From positions 60,989,352 to 61,053,351 of the forward strand of contig JAPFBE010000003.1 of NCBI GenBank assembly GCA_034336665.1: a stretch of DNA of 64,000 bases, written 5' to 3'. The position numbers were made by a program, and so were the translations under genes. Of this stretch, positions 35,401 through 43,122 are shown piece by piece. The DNA is from Luscinia megarhynchos (Eukaryota > Chordata > Aves > Passeriformes > Turdidae). The notes under the pieces were generated by a model. It was given only the letters and a program-made list of their open reading frames with translations. It ran no database searches and was not told the DNA's origin. Each line of letters opens with the position of its first letter. The first letter of the stretch is position 1.

Positions 35401-38400
35401 AACTGATGCTATTTAAGGTAATTCATGTGAAAGCCTATTCACCAGCCCTGATTTTGAGCTGTAAAGTGTTCTTCATGAAGCCACAGAAGTGTCAGTAGAT
35501 GGCAGCAAAGGTTTGATCACCAGCTTAGAGTGGAAAGTGCATCATTTTCTCTCCCTGATTAAACAGAGCCCTGTATAATATATACTGAAAACACCATGCT
35601 TAGTTCTTTGAACTAACTTACAGTGTCATATTTCTGAACCTAGATTCATAGAATCTGCTTTAAATCCTCCTCAAACTGGAGGGAATTTAATAATTTTTAT
35701 CAGTGGATTTGTGTCTGCTCATTTATATAGAAATTAGTATATAAAAAGAGTGTAAGTACTAGTCATGAGGATAATAAGATTGCATTGTATATTTTCATTT
35801 TGTTTTTCCAGTGTCCTTATGCTTTTCCTTATCATTAGAAGTGATTTTTACCAATACCTTGTAAAAAGTAGATTAAAGAAAAATGCATCTTACTGCTATA
35901 GTTGCAATGACTGAATAAATTTTTGTTGGGTTTGCACTTATTTGAATGGTGATATGAGCCAAAACATGAGGTTAAATGATACAGAAATTTAAAACAGACC
36001 AACTGTAGTGGGTCTAGCACTGGCCAAATGACAGTGCACCCACTAGAATTATTTACTAATTTTCTGCTGCAAGATAAGGATTAGGAGGAGAGCAAAGCAG
36101 GCTTAAAACTTTAAAGGATATAAGAAAACTTTATTAACAGAACTAAAAAAAAGAATCAGAATAAACCTTCAGAACACTTCTCCTCCCCCCAACCCTTCTG
36201 TCCTTTCCCATTAACAACATAAAGAGACAAAACCTGGAACTTTCAGTGAGTTTACCACCTCTAAAATAGTCTTTTTTTCGATTCACTTAGTGAAAAGAAT
36301 GTCTCTTGCCATGCCATGGAGGCTTTTCCACAATAAACAGTTCTCTTGTGGTTTTAATTTTCACAAATAGCAGCCACACAGAAAATCAGCAATTGTTGAA
36401 GTCCCTCCCACAGTTTGGTAGCTTTCCCACAACTACTATCATGAGTCATTTCAGCTTATTGGGGTACAATTTTAAGGATGAGCTGTTCTAGTATAGAAAC
36501 AAAAAGTTCTCTTCTTTTGTCTCTGGGAGCAGAGATTTTCTTCTTCCATCCTGGCACAAGGTTTTTCATCAATGTCATCTCTCTCTGTTCTGTCTTCTCA
36601 GTGTAGCACAGCTACTTCAACATTTGCTTGCTTCAACACAGGTGCCTCTGTTCATGGCTGTGGCTAGAACACTACATCCCCCAATGCATTCCATGAGTTA
36701 CAGGGGGAAAAAAATCTAATGCATCAATTATATCTTTACCATAGCCTTACAAGAGAATTTCAGCCCAAGACTAAGGCTTCTTCTCATTCTCCTCCCATCT
36801 GAGATTTGACTCCTTCACTGACCTTGGTGTCTCCATGTTGTTTTCTTTGTGTCTTCACCATTTCCTTTCTCTCTCACTTGAGAGAGGATTGATGTCTGCA
36901 AGTTTCTTCTGTGTATTGAAGGAGTTCATATCTCGCCTGGGCCTGTGGATGGCCGTGTCATCTCTGTCAGATGTGGCTTCTCTGGCTGCACAGCTGTTTT
37001 CTGGCCCATGCCGTGTTCAATTCCAGCCTCTGTTCTCAGCCACATGATTTTTCTGCATTGCCAGCAGGATGGCTCTAGACTGGAAGCAAGAGAGTTTTTC
37101 CTGGGGCTTGTTCATCTTTAAATATGATTTCACAGAGGTGTATTGGAGCTCTTTAAATGGTTTAACAGGGTGTCAGTATCCAAAACTAGCCAGCTGGTTG
37201 GTTTTGTCAGGTCCAAAGGAAGCTGCCAAGGTCTTTACAGGGAATCACTTCTGTAACTCATGGATTTTTTTCTGCAACTGAAACTTAAACTTAACACACA
37301 AAATTCTACTTAAAACCAAAAACCACAATGAAAAATTCAGGAAGTAACAATACCAGAGAAGAATCAAACTGTTTCTTAGGTATTAAGACACTCTTTTGGT
37401 TATTAAAATTATCACAATCCATGTGTAAATAATTAGATAACTTGTATTGTTAGAATTCATAGTAGAGCAGTAGATTTTCCCAAGCAGCTTGTTTGATAAC
37501 TGGAGTGAGAACTGAAATCATAATTTCTTTTTTGTGTGGATTTGCTGTTCAGTTTCTGGCAACTGTCAAGCCAACCTTAATGCTTATTATGCATTTTATT
37601 GTGTTTTTCCAGAGCGGCAATGAATAACATTCAGCAGTTGATCATGATTTTAAACTCAGCAACTGATAAACCATCAGATACTCTCATCATGTACTTCAAT
37701 GTAAGTGACTACGAAGAAGATTTGTGTAGGATTCTTGGAATTATGACTCAAGCAAAATATACACCTGTAGATTTGATGCAAATATTTTTGAAAAAGTGCA
37801 TTTTAATTGAGTTGGTTTAAATGTAATGAGTCATTTTAGAAAACACTTCTCTAACTGTTGTGTACTGGAAACTTTTAAGTGCTTAAGTACTTTAGTTACT
37901 GAGCTACATATTAAAATTCTTTTATGTATGTATTGAATGGAAAGAAAAGGGGTGTAAAAGGGAAACAAAAAAGAGAAAAAGATGTACAGCACTCTGTTAA
38001 ATACTCCATTTTTATTTATGCTGATGACCTTACTGAGAAGTGTTACAAAGGGAAGCAGGACTTCTAATCATTTAAATTATTGAAATGTTTTTGAAATATT
38101 TCTTTGCCTTTCCTTCCCCTAATTTGCTTCCTGTACTTTTTTAGAATTGCACAGTGAACCCCAAGGATAGTATCCTGAAAAGAGTGGAAAGTTTTGACCA
38201 CATCTTCAAAAAGAAATTTGCTGAAGCAGTTGGGCAGGGATGGGCTGAAATTGGCTCACAGGTAAGTATTTGGGTTGAATATCACTCGCTTGAGCTCTGT
38301 TAATTAGCACTAGCTGGTGTGAGACCTGACTTACTGACTGTCCTGTCCTGGTTTGAAGGACAGGTGTCTGCCAATAAAGGCAGAAGCTCCTCTTTGAAAT

Positions 38401-40423
38401 GGAGAATGTAAACTGCCTCCCTCCAAATTATTATAATTTTGAAATTAAGGGGCTCTCAGGCAAAGATATGGGAATTAGGAATAACAGTTCTTTACTATGA
38501 AAATTAAAATAGAAATACAGTATTACAAAGAACAATCCCAACCCTGACAGAGTGAGGATACAACTTGACACCCTGTCAGTCGAGTGTTGATAGCAGTCCC
38601 AATAGATGGTGGCAACAGTCCCCCTGCAGTGGCAGATGTGGTTCAGCTGAAGCAGTGCTCCTGTAGAAAGGTGCAGTTTTCCTCTGAAGGTCCAGAGATA
38701 ATGTGGAAAGGTCTGGCTTTTCCTCTGGAATCCAGTGGAAAGATGGTATCTTGCTGTCCAAAATCTCAGTTTTTATCTAGGTAGGAAAGGCTTGGCTCTT
38801 CCCCCTGGCTGGAGCATCTCCCAATGGGACGATGTAATTTTATCAGTCATACAGTGGGACTTAATGGCTCAGCAGCAGATGATATCTTCCTAGAGGGAGG
38901 ATGGGTTGTGGAAAAGATAAAGATGATTGCCCCACCTAGTCTTAAAGATGGCCCATTAGCAGATGGTATGTGCCACAGAGATAAGGAATCACTACCCCAC
39001 CCGGTTTTAACGGATGGTGATAGAATACACATTTCTGGCCACATCAACCCAACACAGTCCTCATTCAATGTAGATCAGTAAAGGTAAAAAGTAACAGCAT
39101 GCTTTTCAAATTGAGGAAGCACTGTAAAGATAGCATTTAAGAAATTCCTCTTAATATGTAAGGAGCAATAGGATTTGGGTAGTAATATGTTGGAAGTACT
39201 TTACTGAAGAATGGAAAATTTTTTTTGGGCAAAACACTTTAGGTGAAACATATATTTACATTCATTAGGCTAACTTGGCCTAAAACTGCCAAAGGTGACT
39301 CACTTCCTTGTAAAGTCAGGAGAGCAGCTGTGCTTTCAACAAGGATTTTGGGAAATAAATCCAACCAAGTTTGTACTCGACAGTCTCCTTCCTGTCTGTC
39401 AGCCCTGCTTTTTATCCTGTTAGCTGTGAATCAGTGCGAACACAATTCATGCTGTTGCACTTGGTTAGATCTTCACGTGGTTGGGGCAGTCGCACACCTT
39501 TTGTAGCCCTTGAGGCCTCTCCAGTGTTACTGACCAGTGGAACTGGGGACAGTAACTTGTTTATAGTGGCTCTGTCAAAAACTGGGATGTTCTGGATTAT
39601 TAAAACACAAGAACCTGCCTGTTGTATTCTGTCAAAACATCTTGTAATATTCTTGAATTTCTCATTCTAACAGAGGTACAAGCTTGGAGTGCGTCTCTAT
39701 TACAGAGTAATGGAGTCCATGCTGAAGTCGGTAAGTTTAGTACTCCTATTTTAGTACTGGCAGTACCTCTAGAAATACAAAGCATATTTACAAGTCTCAT
39801 CTGATTTGTTTCAGGAGGAAGAGCGCCTTTCAGTGCAGAATTTCAGGTACTTGTCCCTAGCTTGTTTTTGAAATCTGCTATTTGAAGTCTTGGGTCAAGT
39901 ACTAATAACTTCTTTTCTCTTCAGCAAACTTCTGAATGATAACATCTTCCATACAAGTCTTCTGGCATGTGCTGTTGAGGTTGTTGTGGCTACATATGGC
40001 AGTAAGTTAAATCTGAAGTCCTTAATTGCATTTTACTTATTGATAATGATTATCATCTACTCTAATATAGAGTAAATAGCAAAAAAACCTGCCCAAAATA
40101 CAAAAAGCAACTCACTGGAATGTCTGATCTAGCAGTGATTCAATAAATACAAAAAGGAAAAAAACATCAAAGGTGGAAGAATGTAGAATATGTGATAATT
40201 TTAGTCTGTTTTCCCTTCAGGAAATGCTTCACAAAGTGACAGCACTGGTGCTGAAACAGACTTGTCTTTCCCATGGATTCTCAATGTATTTGATTTAAAA
40301 GCTTTTGACTTCTACAAGGTGATCGAAAGCTTTATTAGAGCAGAACCCAGCCTAACACGGGAAATGATAAAGCATCTGGAGCACTGTGAACATCGAATTA
40401 TGGAGTCTCTTGCTTGGCAATCT
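11379..40423 (+). CDS. RB1: RB1 retinoblastoma protein, exons 1-17 (partial; exons 18-27 outside window)
   Basis: RB is the nuclear pocket protein that binds E2F-DP and chromatin repressors and is switched off by cyclin-CDK phosphorylation. Exons: 11379-11467, 11607-11724, 21457-21569, 23513-23647, 24563-24601, 25345-25412, 26911-27021, 29239-29387, 30108-30185, 33961-34070, 34994-35065, 37613-37700, 38145-38261, 39674-39730, 39815-39846, 39925-40001, 40221-40423. They join into 552 open codons with every phase matching. Ten exons (5-7, 9, 10, 12-16) equal the human lengths as I recall them; the others differ by multiples of three. Residues about 60-340 are the RbN cyclin-fold domain, about 340-360 the linker with CDK sites T343-P and T358-P, and 358 onward pocket A. 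The N-terminus lacks the human poly-Ala/poly-Pro run. The start ATG sits in a good context (gccATG with G at -3). RBL1/RBL2 are excluded by sequence and exon pattern. Confidence 0.97.
11607..11724 (+). CDS. RB1: RB1 exon 2
   Basis: The acceptor is tcctag and the donor gtgagt. It completes an Arg codon and encodes [15 protein letters not shown] then [19 protein letters not shown], matching human FTALCQKL and VRERAWLTWEKVSSVDGVL. It is 9 nt shorter than human and ends in phase 0. Confidence 0.95.
16820..17232 (-). mobile_element. CR1 LINE fragment, 3' part, antisense, RB1 intron 2
   Basis: On the + strand it starts gaatggtttgggttggaaag, the reverse complement of the avian CR1 tail, and continues through ccagcctggcctttaacac and ctccttttctccaggctgaa. 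A decayed minus-strand peptide ([20 protein letters not shown]) matches the CR1 3' coding region. The hallmark terminal octamer repeat is mostly lost on its left edge. Confidence 0.88.
18440..19001 (+). mobile_element. ERV solo LTR (ERVK-like), sense orientation, RB1 intron 2
   Basis: The unit begins TGTTCTGGTTTCAACTGG and ends gctggggttaaaccatga, the terminal motifs of a widespread avian ERVK-type LTR. It has a TATA box (tatataaa, 18696-18703). The GTGAGCAA and GGGTTTTAT landmarks of that LTR are present. No internal gag/pol sequence is attached, so it is a solo LTR. I find neither AATAAA nor ATTAAA between the TATA box and the 3' end. No clear target-site duplication is seen, and the last few bases are uncertain. 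Confidence 0.8.
19062..19087. repeat. 26-bp perfect palindrome
   Basis: The 13-base arm TCTGAGAAAACTG is followed immediately by its exact reverse complement, with no spacer, centred on CTGCAG. It sits about 60 bp beyond the 3' end of the intron 2 LTR. Confidence 0.9.
21457..21569 (+). CDS. RB1: RB1 exon 3
   Basis: The acceptor is ttcaaacag and the donor gtaagt. It encodes [20 protein letters not shown] and [12 protein letters not shown], matching human KKKELWGICIFIAAVDLDE and FTFTELQKNIEI, with one codon fewer overall. This is the first helical part of the RbN domain. Confidence 0.96.
21570..23512 (+). other. RB1: RB1 intron 3
   Basis: A 1.9-kb intron with no recognised element. A GC-richer patch at about 22.2-22.56 kb has open frames on both strands but no recognisable similarity. 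It may be an old repeat. Confidence 0.8.
23513..23647 (+). CDS. RB1: RB1 exon 4
   Basis: The acceptor is a long T-run plus cag; the donor is gtagtg, weaker than most. It encodes FFHFLKEVD, then [11 protein letters not shown] and [15 protein letters not shown]. It is 15 nt longer than human exon 4, because about five residues (roughly V120-T124, VNMDT) lie between the equivalents of human KEID and TSTKVD. Confidence 0.96.
23648..24562 (+). other. RB1: RB1 intron 4
   Basis: A 915-bp AT-rich intron. Nothing beyond splice sites is seen. Confidence 0.85.
24563..24601 (+). CDS. RB1: RB1 exon 5
   Basis: A 39-nt micro-exon, identical in length to human exon 5, encoding [12 protein letters not shown] (human TCELIYLTQPSS). 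Acceptor tttctag, donor gtaagt. Confidence 0.94.
24602..25344 (+). other. RB1: RB1 intron 5
   Basis: A 743-bp intron dominated at its start by a TA/TATG-rich low-complexity tract (about 24766-24928). Confidence 0.85.
24766..24928. repeat. TA/TATG-rich low-complexity tract
   Basis: About 160 bp of degenerate TATATG, TATATA and TATG units in RB1 intron 5. Confidence 0.8.
25345..25412 (+). CDS. RB1: RB1 exon 6
   Basis: 68 nt as in human; encodes [20 protein letters not shown] then AK (human [20 protein letters not shown]). Acceptor ccctgcag, donor gtgagt. Confidence 0.96.
25413..26910 (+). other. RB1: RB1 intron 6
   Basis: A 1.5-kb AT-rich intron. TATATA-rich patches occur near 25790-25810. 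No element or gene is recognised. Confidence 0.85.
26911..27021 (+). CDS. RB1: RB1 exon 7
   Basis: 111 nt as in human; encodes [20 protein letters not shown] then [11 protein letters not shown]. Nearly identical to human across the RbN core. Acceptor atttgcag, donor gtaaga. Confidence 0.97.
27022..29238 (+). other. RB1: RB1 intron 7
   Basis: A 2.2-kb AT-rich intron. A short tandem duplication lies at 27343-27382. No gene or transposon is recognised. Confidence 0.85.
27343..27382. repeat. Two-copy 20-bp tandem repeat
   Basis: Two adjacent 20-bp units beginning gatatacagt and ending aacagtct or aacagtat, with two mismatches, in RB1 intron 7. A partial third unit (gataacag) follows. Confidence 0.85.
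29239..29387 (+). CDS. RB1: RB1 exon 8
   Basis: 149 nt, two codons more than human. Encodes [20 protein letters not shown] and later [15 protein letters not shown]. The human CDK site pair S249-P/T252-P appears as S236-A237 and T239-P240, so only the threonine site keeps its proline. Acceptor ctttccag, donor gtaatg. Confidence 0.96.
29388..30107 (+). other. RB1: RB1 intron 8
   Basis: A 720-bp AT-rich intron. Nothing beyond splice sites is seen. Confidence 0.85.
30108..30185 (+). CDS. RB1: RB1 exon 9
   Basis: 78 nt as in human; encodes [17 protein letters not shown] then SNGLPE. Acceptor is a T-run plus ag, donor gtaagt. An LTR begins only about 20 bp after the donor. Confidence 0.96.
30208..31457 (-). 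mobile_element. ERV solo LTR (ERVL-like), antisense, RB1 intron 9
   Basis: About 1.25 kb resembling a large passerine ERVL-type LTR. On the + strand it opens tttggtgggcaggtcctgg, carries many 'gtgggctccc' and 'gggctgcagg' units, and closes cccatgcaaacccaatac plus a. A minus-strand AATAAA (tttatt near 30393) lies toward the element's 3' end, so it reads antisense to RB1. The 4-bp sequence GACA flanks both ends (30204-30207 and 31458-31461), a possible target-site duplication. The first dinucleotide appears mutated from TG. No internal viral genes are present. Long open frames inside it are by-products of an 81-bp tandem repeat. Confidence 0.82.
30891..31133. repeat. 81-bp tandem repeat, three copies, inside the intron 9 LTR
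   Basis: Units starting tctctgcatccccatggatc recur at 30891, 30972 and 31053, exactly 81 bp apart, nearly identical. Because 81 is a multiple of three, all frames repeat every 27 codons and stay open on both strands. The near-identity suggests recent expansion or conversion of the unit. Confidence 0.92.
33961..34070 (+). CDS. RB1: RB1 exon 10
   Basis: 110 nt as in human; encodes [20 protein letters not shown] then ETLQPDVIA. Acceptor ttttcaag, donor gtaata (non-consensus at +4/+5). Confidence 0.96.
34071..34993 (+). other. RB1: RB1 intron 10
   Basis: A 923-bp intron holding a sense-oriented CR1 3' end (about 34420-34580). The rest is AT-rich. Confidence 0.88.
34420..34580 (+). mobile_element. 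CR1 LINE 3' tail, sense, RB1 intron 10
   Basis: The segment reads gccccatccctggaaacatt, then ggaactagatggccttcaaa and cccttccaacccaaaccatt, ending ctatgattgtttgat. This is the diagnostic avian CR1 3' UTR and terminal repeat. Heavily 5'-truncated; the left edge is approximate. Confidence 0.93.
34994..35065 (+). CDS. RB1: RB1 exon 11
   Basis: 72 nt, two codons fewer than human. Encodes the RbN-pocket linker: [16 protein letters not shown] and IPQTPVR. T343-P and T358-P correspond to human CDK sites T356 and T373. Acceptor ttctgtag, donor gtatga. Confidence 0.95.
35066..37612 (+). other. RB1: RB1 intron 11
   Basis: A 2.5-kb intron; roughly the second half (from 36004) is an antisense LTR-like element. 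The first 0.94 kb is AT-rich with nothing recognised. Confidence 0.82.
36004..37330 (-). mobile_element. Probable ERV LTR, antisense, RB1 intron 11
   Basis: The left edge (tgtagtgggtctagcactgg, then ccaaatgacagtgcaccc) has the same layout as the left edge of the intron 9 LTR. A minus-strand AATAAA (tttatt near 36129) sits a similar distance inside, and an internal cttggtgtctccatg block recalls the other LTR. This suggests a diverged ERVL-type LTR read antisense to RB1. The right boundary is not resolved; somewhere between 37.28 and 37.37 kb is likely. No coding viral sequence is seen. Confidence 0.6.
37613..37700 (+). CDS. RB1: RB1 exon 12
   Basis: 88 nt as in human; encodes [20 protein letters not shown] and SDTLIMYFN, the first helices of pocket A. 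Acceptor tttttccag, donor gtaagt. Confidence 0.96.
37701..38144 (+). other. RB1: RB1 intron 12
   Basis: A 444-bp intron. Chance reading-through of exon 12 extends about 120 nt into it. Nothing else is seen. Confidence 0.88.
38145..38261 (+). CDS. RB1: RB1 exon 13
   Basis: 117 nt as in human; encodes [20 protein letters not shown] then [19 protein letters not shown], in pocket A. Acceptor ttttttag, donor gtaagt. Confidence 0.97.
38262..39673 (+). other. RB1: RB1 intron 13
   Basis: A 1.4-kb intron, half of which is an antisense solo LTR (38344-39056) beginning 83 bp after the exon 13 donor. The rest is unique sequence. Confidence 0.88.
38344..39056 (-). mobile_element. ERV solo LTR with 4-bp target duplication, antisense, RB1 intron 13
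   Basis: 713 bp running from TGTCCTGGTTTGAAGGACAG to catcaacccaacaca, so TG...CA ended. It is flanked by identical GTCC (38340-38343 and 39057-39060). On the minus strand there is a TATA-like gataaaaac (about 38768-38778), and AGTAAA (about 38492) as a possible poly(A) signal; this places the LTR antisense to RB1. I recognise the sequence as a common passerine LTR but cannot assign the family name with certainty. There is no internal viral sequence. Confidence 0.88.
39674..39730 (+). CDS. RB1: RB1 exon 14
   Basis: 57 nt as in human; [19 protein letters not shown], identical to human as I recall it. Acceptor ctaacag, donor gtaagt. Confidence 0.97.
39815..39846 (+). CDS. RB1: RB1 exon 15
   Basis: A 32-nt micro-exon as in human, encoding [10 protein letters not shown]. 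It is flanked by an 84-bp intron (39731-39814) and a 78-bp intron (39847-39924). The donor gtactt is weak. Confidence 0.96.
39925..40001 (+). CDS. RB1: RB1 exon 16
   Basis: 77 nt as in human; encodes [20 protein letters not shown] and VATYG in pocket A. Acceptor tcttcag, donor gtaagt. Intron 16 (40002-40220) is 219 bp. Confidence 0.97.
40221..40423 (+). CDS. RB1: RB1 exon 17
   Basis: 203 nt, two codons more than human. Encodes [40 protein letters not shown] and [13 protein letters not shown], deep in pocket A. Acceptor cccttcag, donor gtaagt. It is the last RB1 exon in the window; the frame ends in phase 0 at codon 552. Confidence 0.97.
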
Positions 40424-41480
40424 GTAAGTAACACTTTAAAGTAGAATTTGCCCTTGTATAGTGTGCTTATCTAGAAAAGAAGAAGTGACACTCAACTTTG
40501 TAGAATAAGTTGTGGCCTTGCTGAGATTTGGTTAAAGAAAAATAAAAGAGCAAAACAGGATTTGTTTTGGCATGTCTTCCAGTTTTAGAAAAAGGGAACA
40601 TATCAGAGGAAGAAGTCAACATATGTCTGCTGATTTACATGATTGTAAGCCAGCATCATTTTACTAGTCTTGAACAAATCATAAGGGTAATACCCTTAAC
40701 TGTCTTTTGGTACCAAAGCCAGCAATAAATTATATGCTTTTATTTGAAAGTTAATTTTTATCCAGTTGCTATTCCAACTTGGCAATAGGGCCTCAGTTCT
40801 GGGCATCTGATATGTTTGCTAATAGTACTTAAAATATTGTTTTGTGTTGTCCTTTGCATTTCAGTCACTTTGGTATTTTTGGATGCCATTCAAATAAAAT
40901 GCTGGAAGGTTGGGTTGGGTTTTTTTCAGGCTGTATTTCAGTAAATCAAACATTTTTTTCTTTTCATTGTTTGTTACTTATAAACCAGAAATTGGCTATT
41001 TATGCCACAAAGAAGGAGACTATAGAGGCTGGTAATTTTGACCAGAGAGACATAAAGCAACCATTTTAGATCTGATCCCTTATCTTTTAGTTCTGGAGAG
41101 GAAGGGATATTTTAAGAGGCAGAGAGGCAGACACTATTTTAGGAAACTTGCAATTATGAAAAAGGTATTTGAGAATTGTAACCTTAAGAGGACCAAAGGT
41201 AGAGGTACAGAGCTGTTTTACTCTCTACAAGCAAGAAGTGGCTCTTGCTACCTTCTCCAAACCAGCTTGAAGCAATCTTACTCATCAGCAGTACATCATA
41301 TCCATCAATTTCTACCCAAAAACTCAAACAAGGCATGCAGGATAATCTAATTTAGACTGGACTTTCTGGAAATAATCTGGACATTCAGACTGGAAAATCC
41401 AGAGGGTTGTGTTTTCAAAAATGATGGGCGTTGCAGGCATTTGTGAAACAAACAATAATGTCATCGAGCACAGGATTACT

Positions 41481-41482
<2 letters not shown>

Positions 41483-41511
<29 letters not shown>
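41483..41511. repeat. T29 homopolymer
   Basis: 29 consecutive T residues in RB1 intron 17. It could be the tail of an antisense retroposed copy, but the sequence to its left on the minus-strand upstream side is not recognised. Confidence 0.9.
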
Positions 41512-43106
41512 GAGTGCTTTTCAGTCTTGAGTTTCTAGAGGAATGTGTTTGGTACTATTTTGGGGTGGCTGATTTGAGTGTTATGGAGTAGTTCAGTGGG
41601 AGGGAGCCTACAGAGATCACCTAGTGCCAATAGAAGGATGTGGAGTGGAGCCCAGTGGAGGGGATGTAGAGATATGTGCATGAGGTATCCAGGGGCCCTG
41701 CTGCTTCACCAACCTCCATATCACCAGGTCTGGGTCTCCCCAGGCTCCAGACAATGAGTGCCTCCTGTTTCTAGAGGCTTGGCCCCAGAGGGCACAGCAG
41801 GTTTCCCTTAAAAGCTGAGGGCTGCTGTGACAGCCAGGGCAGGCACCCCAAGATTCTGTGCTGGCTTCCATTGCCTGCTGTGGCTGCCCATGAGGGGAGG
41901 AAGAACTGTGAGCTGTACATGGCAGAGTGCTCAGGGGAGGAGGAGTAGTGAAACATCATCTGTGCCAAAATGTCTTGCTGAGTCTTTGGTCACTGCAGCA
42001 AAGGACCTGCAGCCTCACACAGAAAAGTAAAGACCTGAGTCCTCTAGTGCAGAAAATCTACCCCTTCCTCACATCTGAATATTGGCTGGTTTTGTCTGAA
42101 AAGTTTAGCTTATTAGAAAAAGGAGAAAATACTGACATGGCTGACTCAGGAGGCTCTTGAGGTATCCCAGAAAGGCTTAGCTGATGAACAAAATAATGGT
42201 TTACTCTATTCTTCTGGGTATTGCCTCCATGCAATGGTGTGCAAGGTTTGCAAGTGACTGCTTAATTAGCAATTCCCTCAAGAATAGCCAGGCAATTAGA
42301 GAATTGTATTTCATACCAGTAAATACCCCTGAACCTCCAAATACTTGATAAAGGAGTAGAGAAAAGCCAGATGCCTTCTTACTCCTAAAGAATGTCTCAC
42401 CATAAGTGGTTTCTTTGGGTTAATTGTAAACAGTCCAAGAAAGATGGAATCTTGAGAAAGTTCAAGTGTCCTCATATGGTTAGAGTGGTTTTGTTTTTTG
42501 GGGTTTTTTTTGCTGTTGTTGTTTTTTTCCCCCTAAAAAGTGTTAAAATGAAGAAGAAAAGCTTGGAATGAGTACAGCTTATGCAAAAAAACCCAAAAAC
42601 ATCTAGCTTAGTAAATAAGAATATAAACATTTATTTACAAGTATTTCCTTAGTGCAACTTTGATTTCCCCACTTACTTTCTATGTGTTTTTGTTTAGTTC
42701 TTCTGTCCTCCACGCTCCCAGGTAGTGCATACACAAGGCTTGTCTGCTTCAGTTGTTGCTCATTCTCCTGTCTGCTTTAAAAAGCAGAACTTCAATGAGA
42801 GATTTAAAAGGATTGAGCAATTTAATACTGAGTAGCTTGAATTTATTGCAGTTTTACTTGTCACAGAGCTTTTGTGAGGAGAAATGCCTTGTGTAATTTC
42901 TCTAAGAAAAAGTCTCAAATGCATCTGACCTTTACCTGACTTGGGAAGCTGCATCAAGTGAATGTTTTTTACTGTTTTCTGAAGATAATATACTACTCCT
43001 TAGCTCCTCAATGTGAATATGTTTATTGCTTTTGCATAGCCAGCTGATTTAGTCATCTGTGCTTTAGGAAGGAAATGAAATTTTCTAGGTCATCCTTTCT
43101 TTTAAC

Positions 43107-43122
43107 AAAAAAAAAAAAAAAA
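43107..43122. repeat. A16 homopolymer
   Basis: 16 consecutive A residues in RB1 intron 17, without a recognisable retroposed body beside it. Confidence 0.9.
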
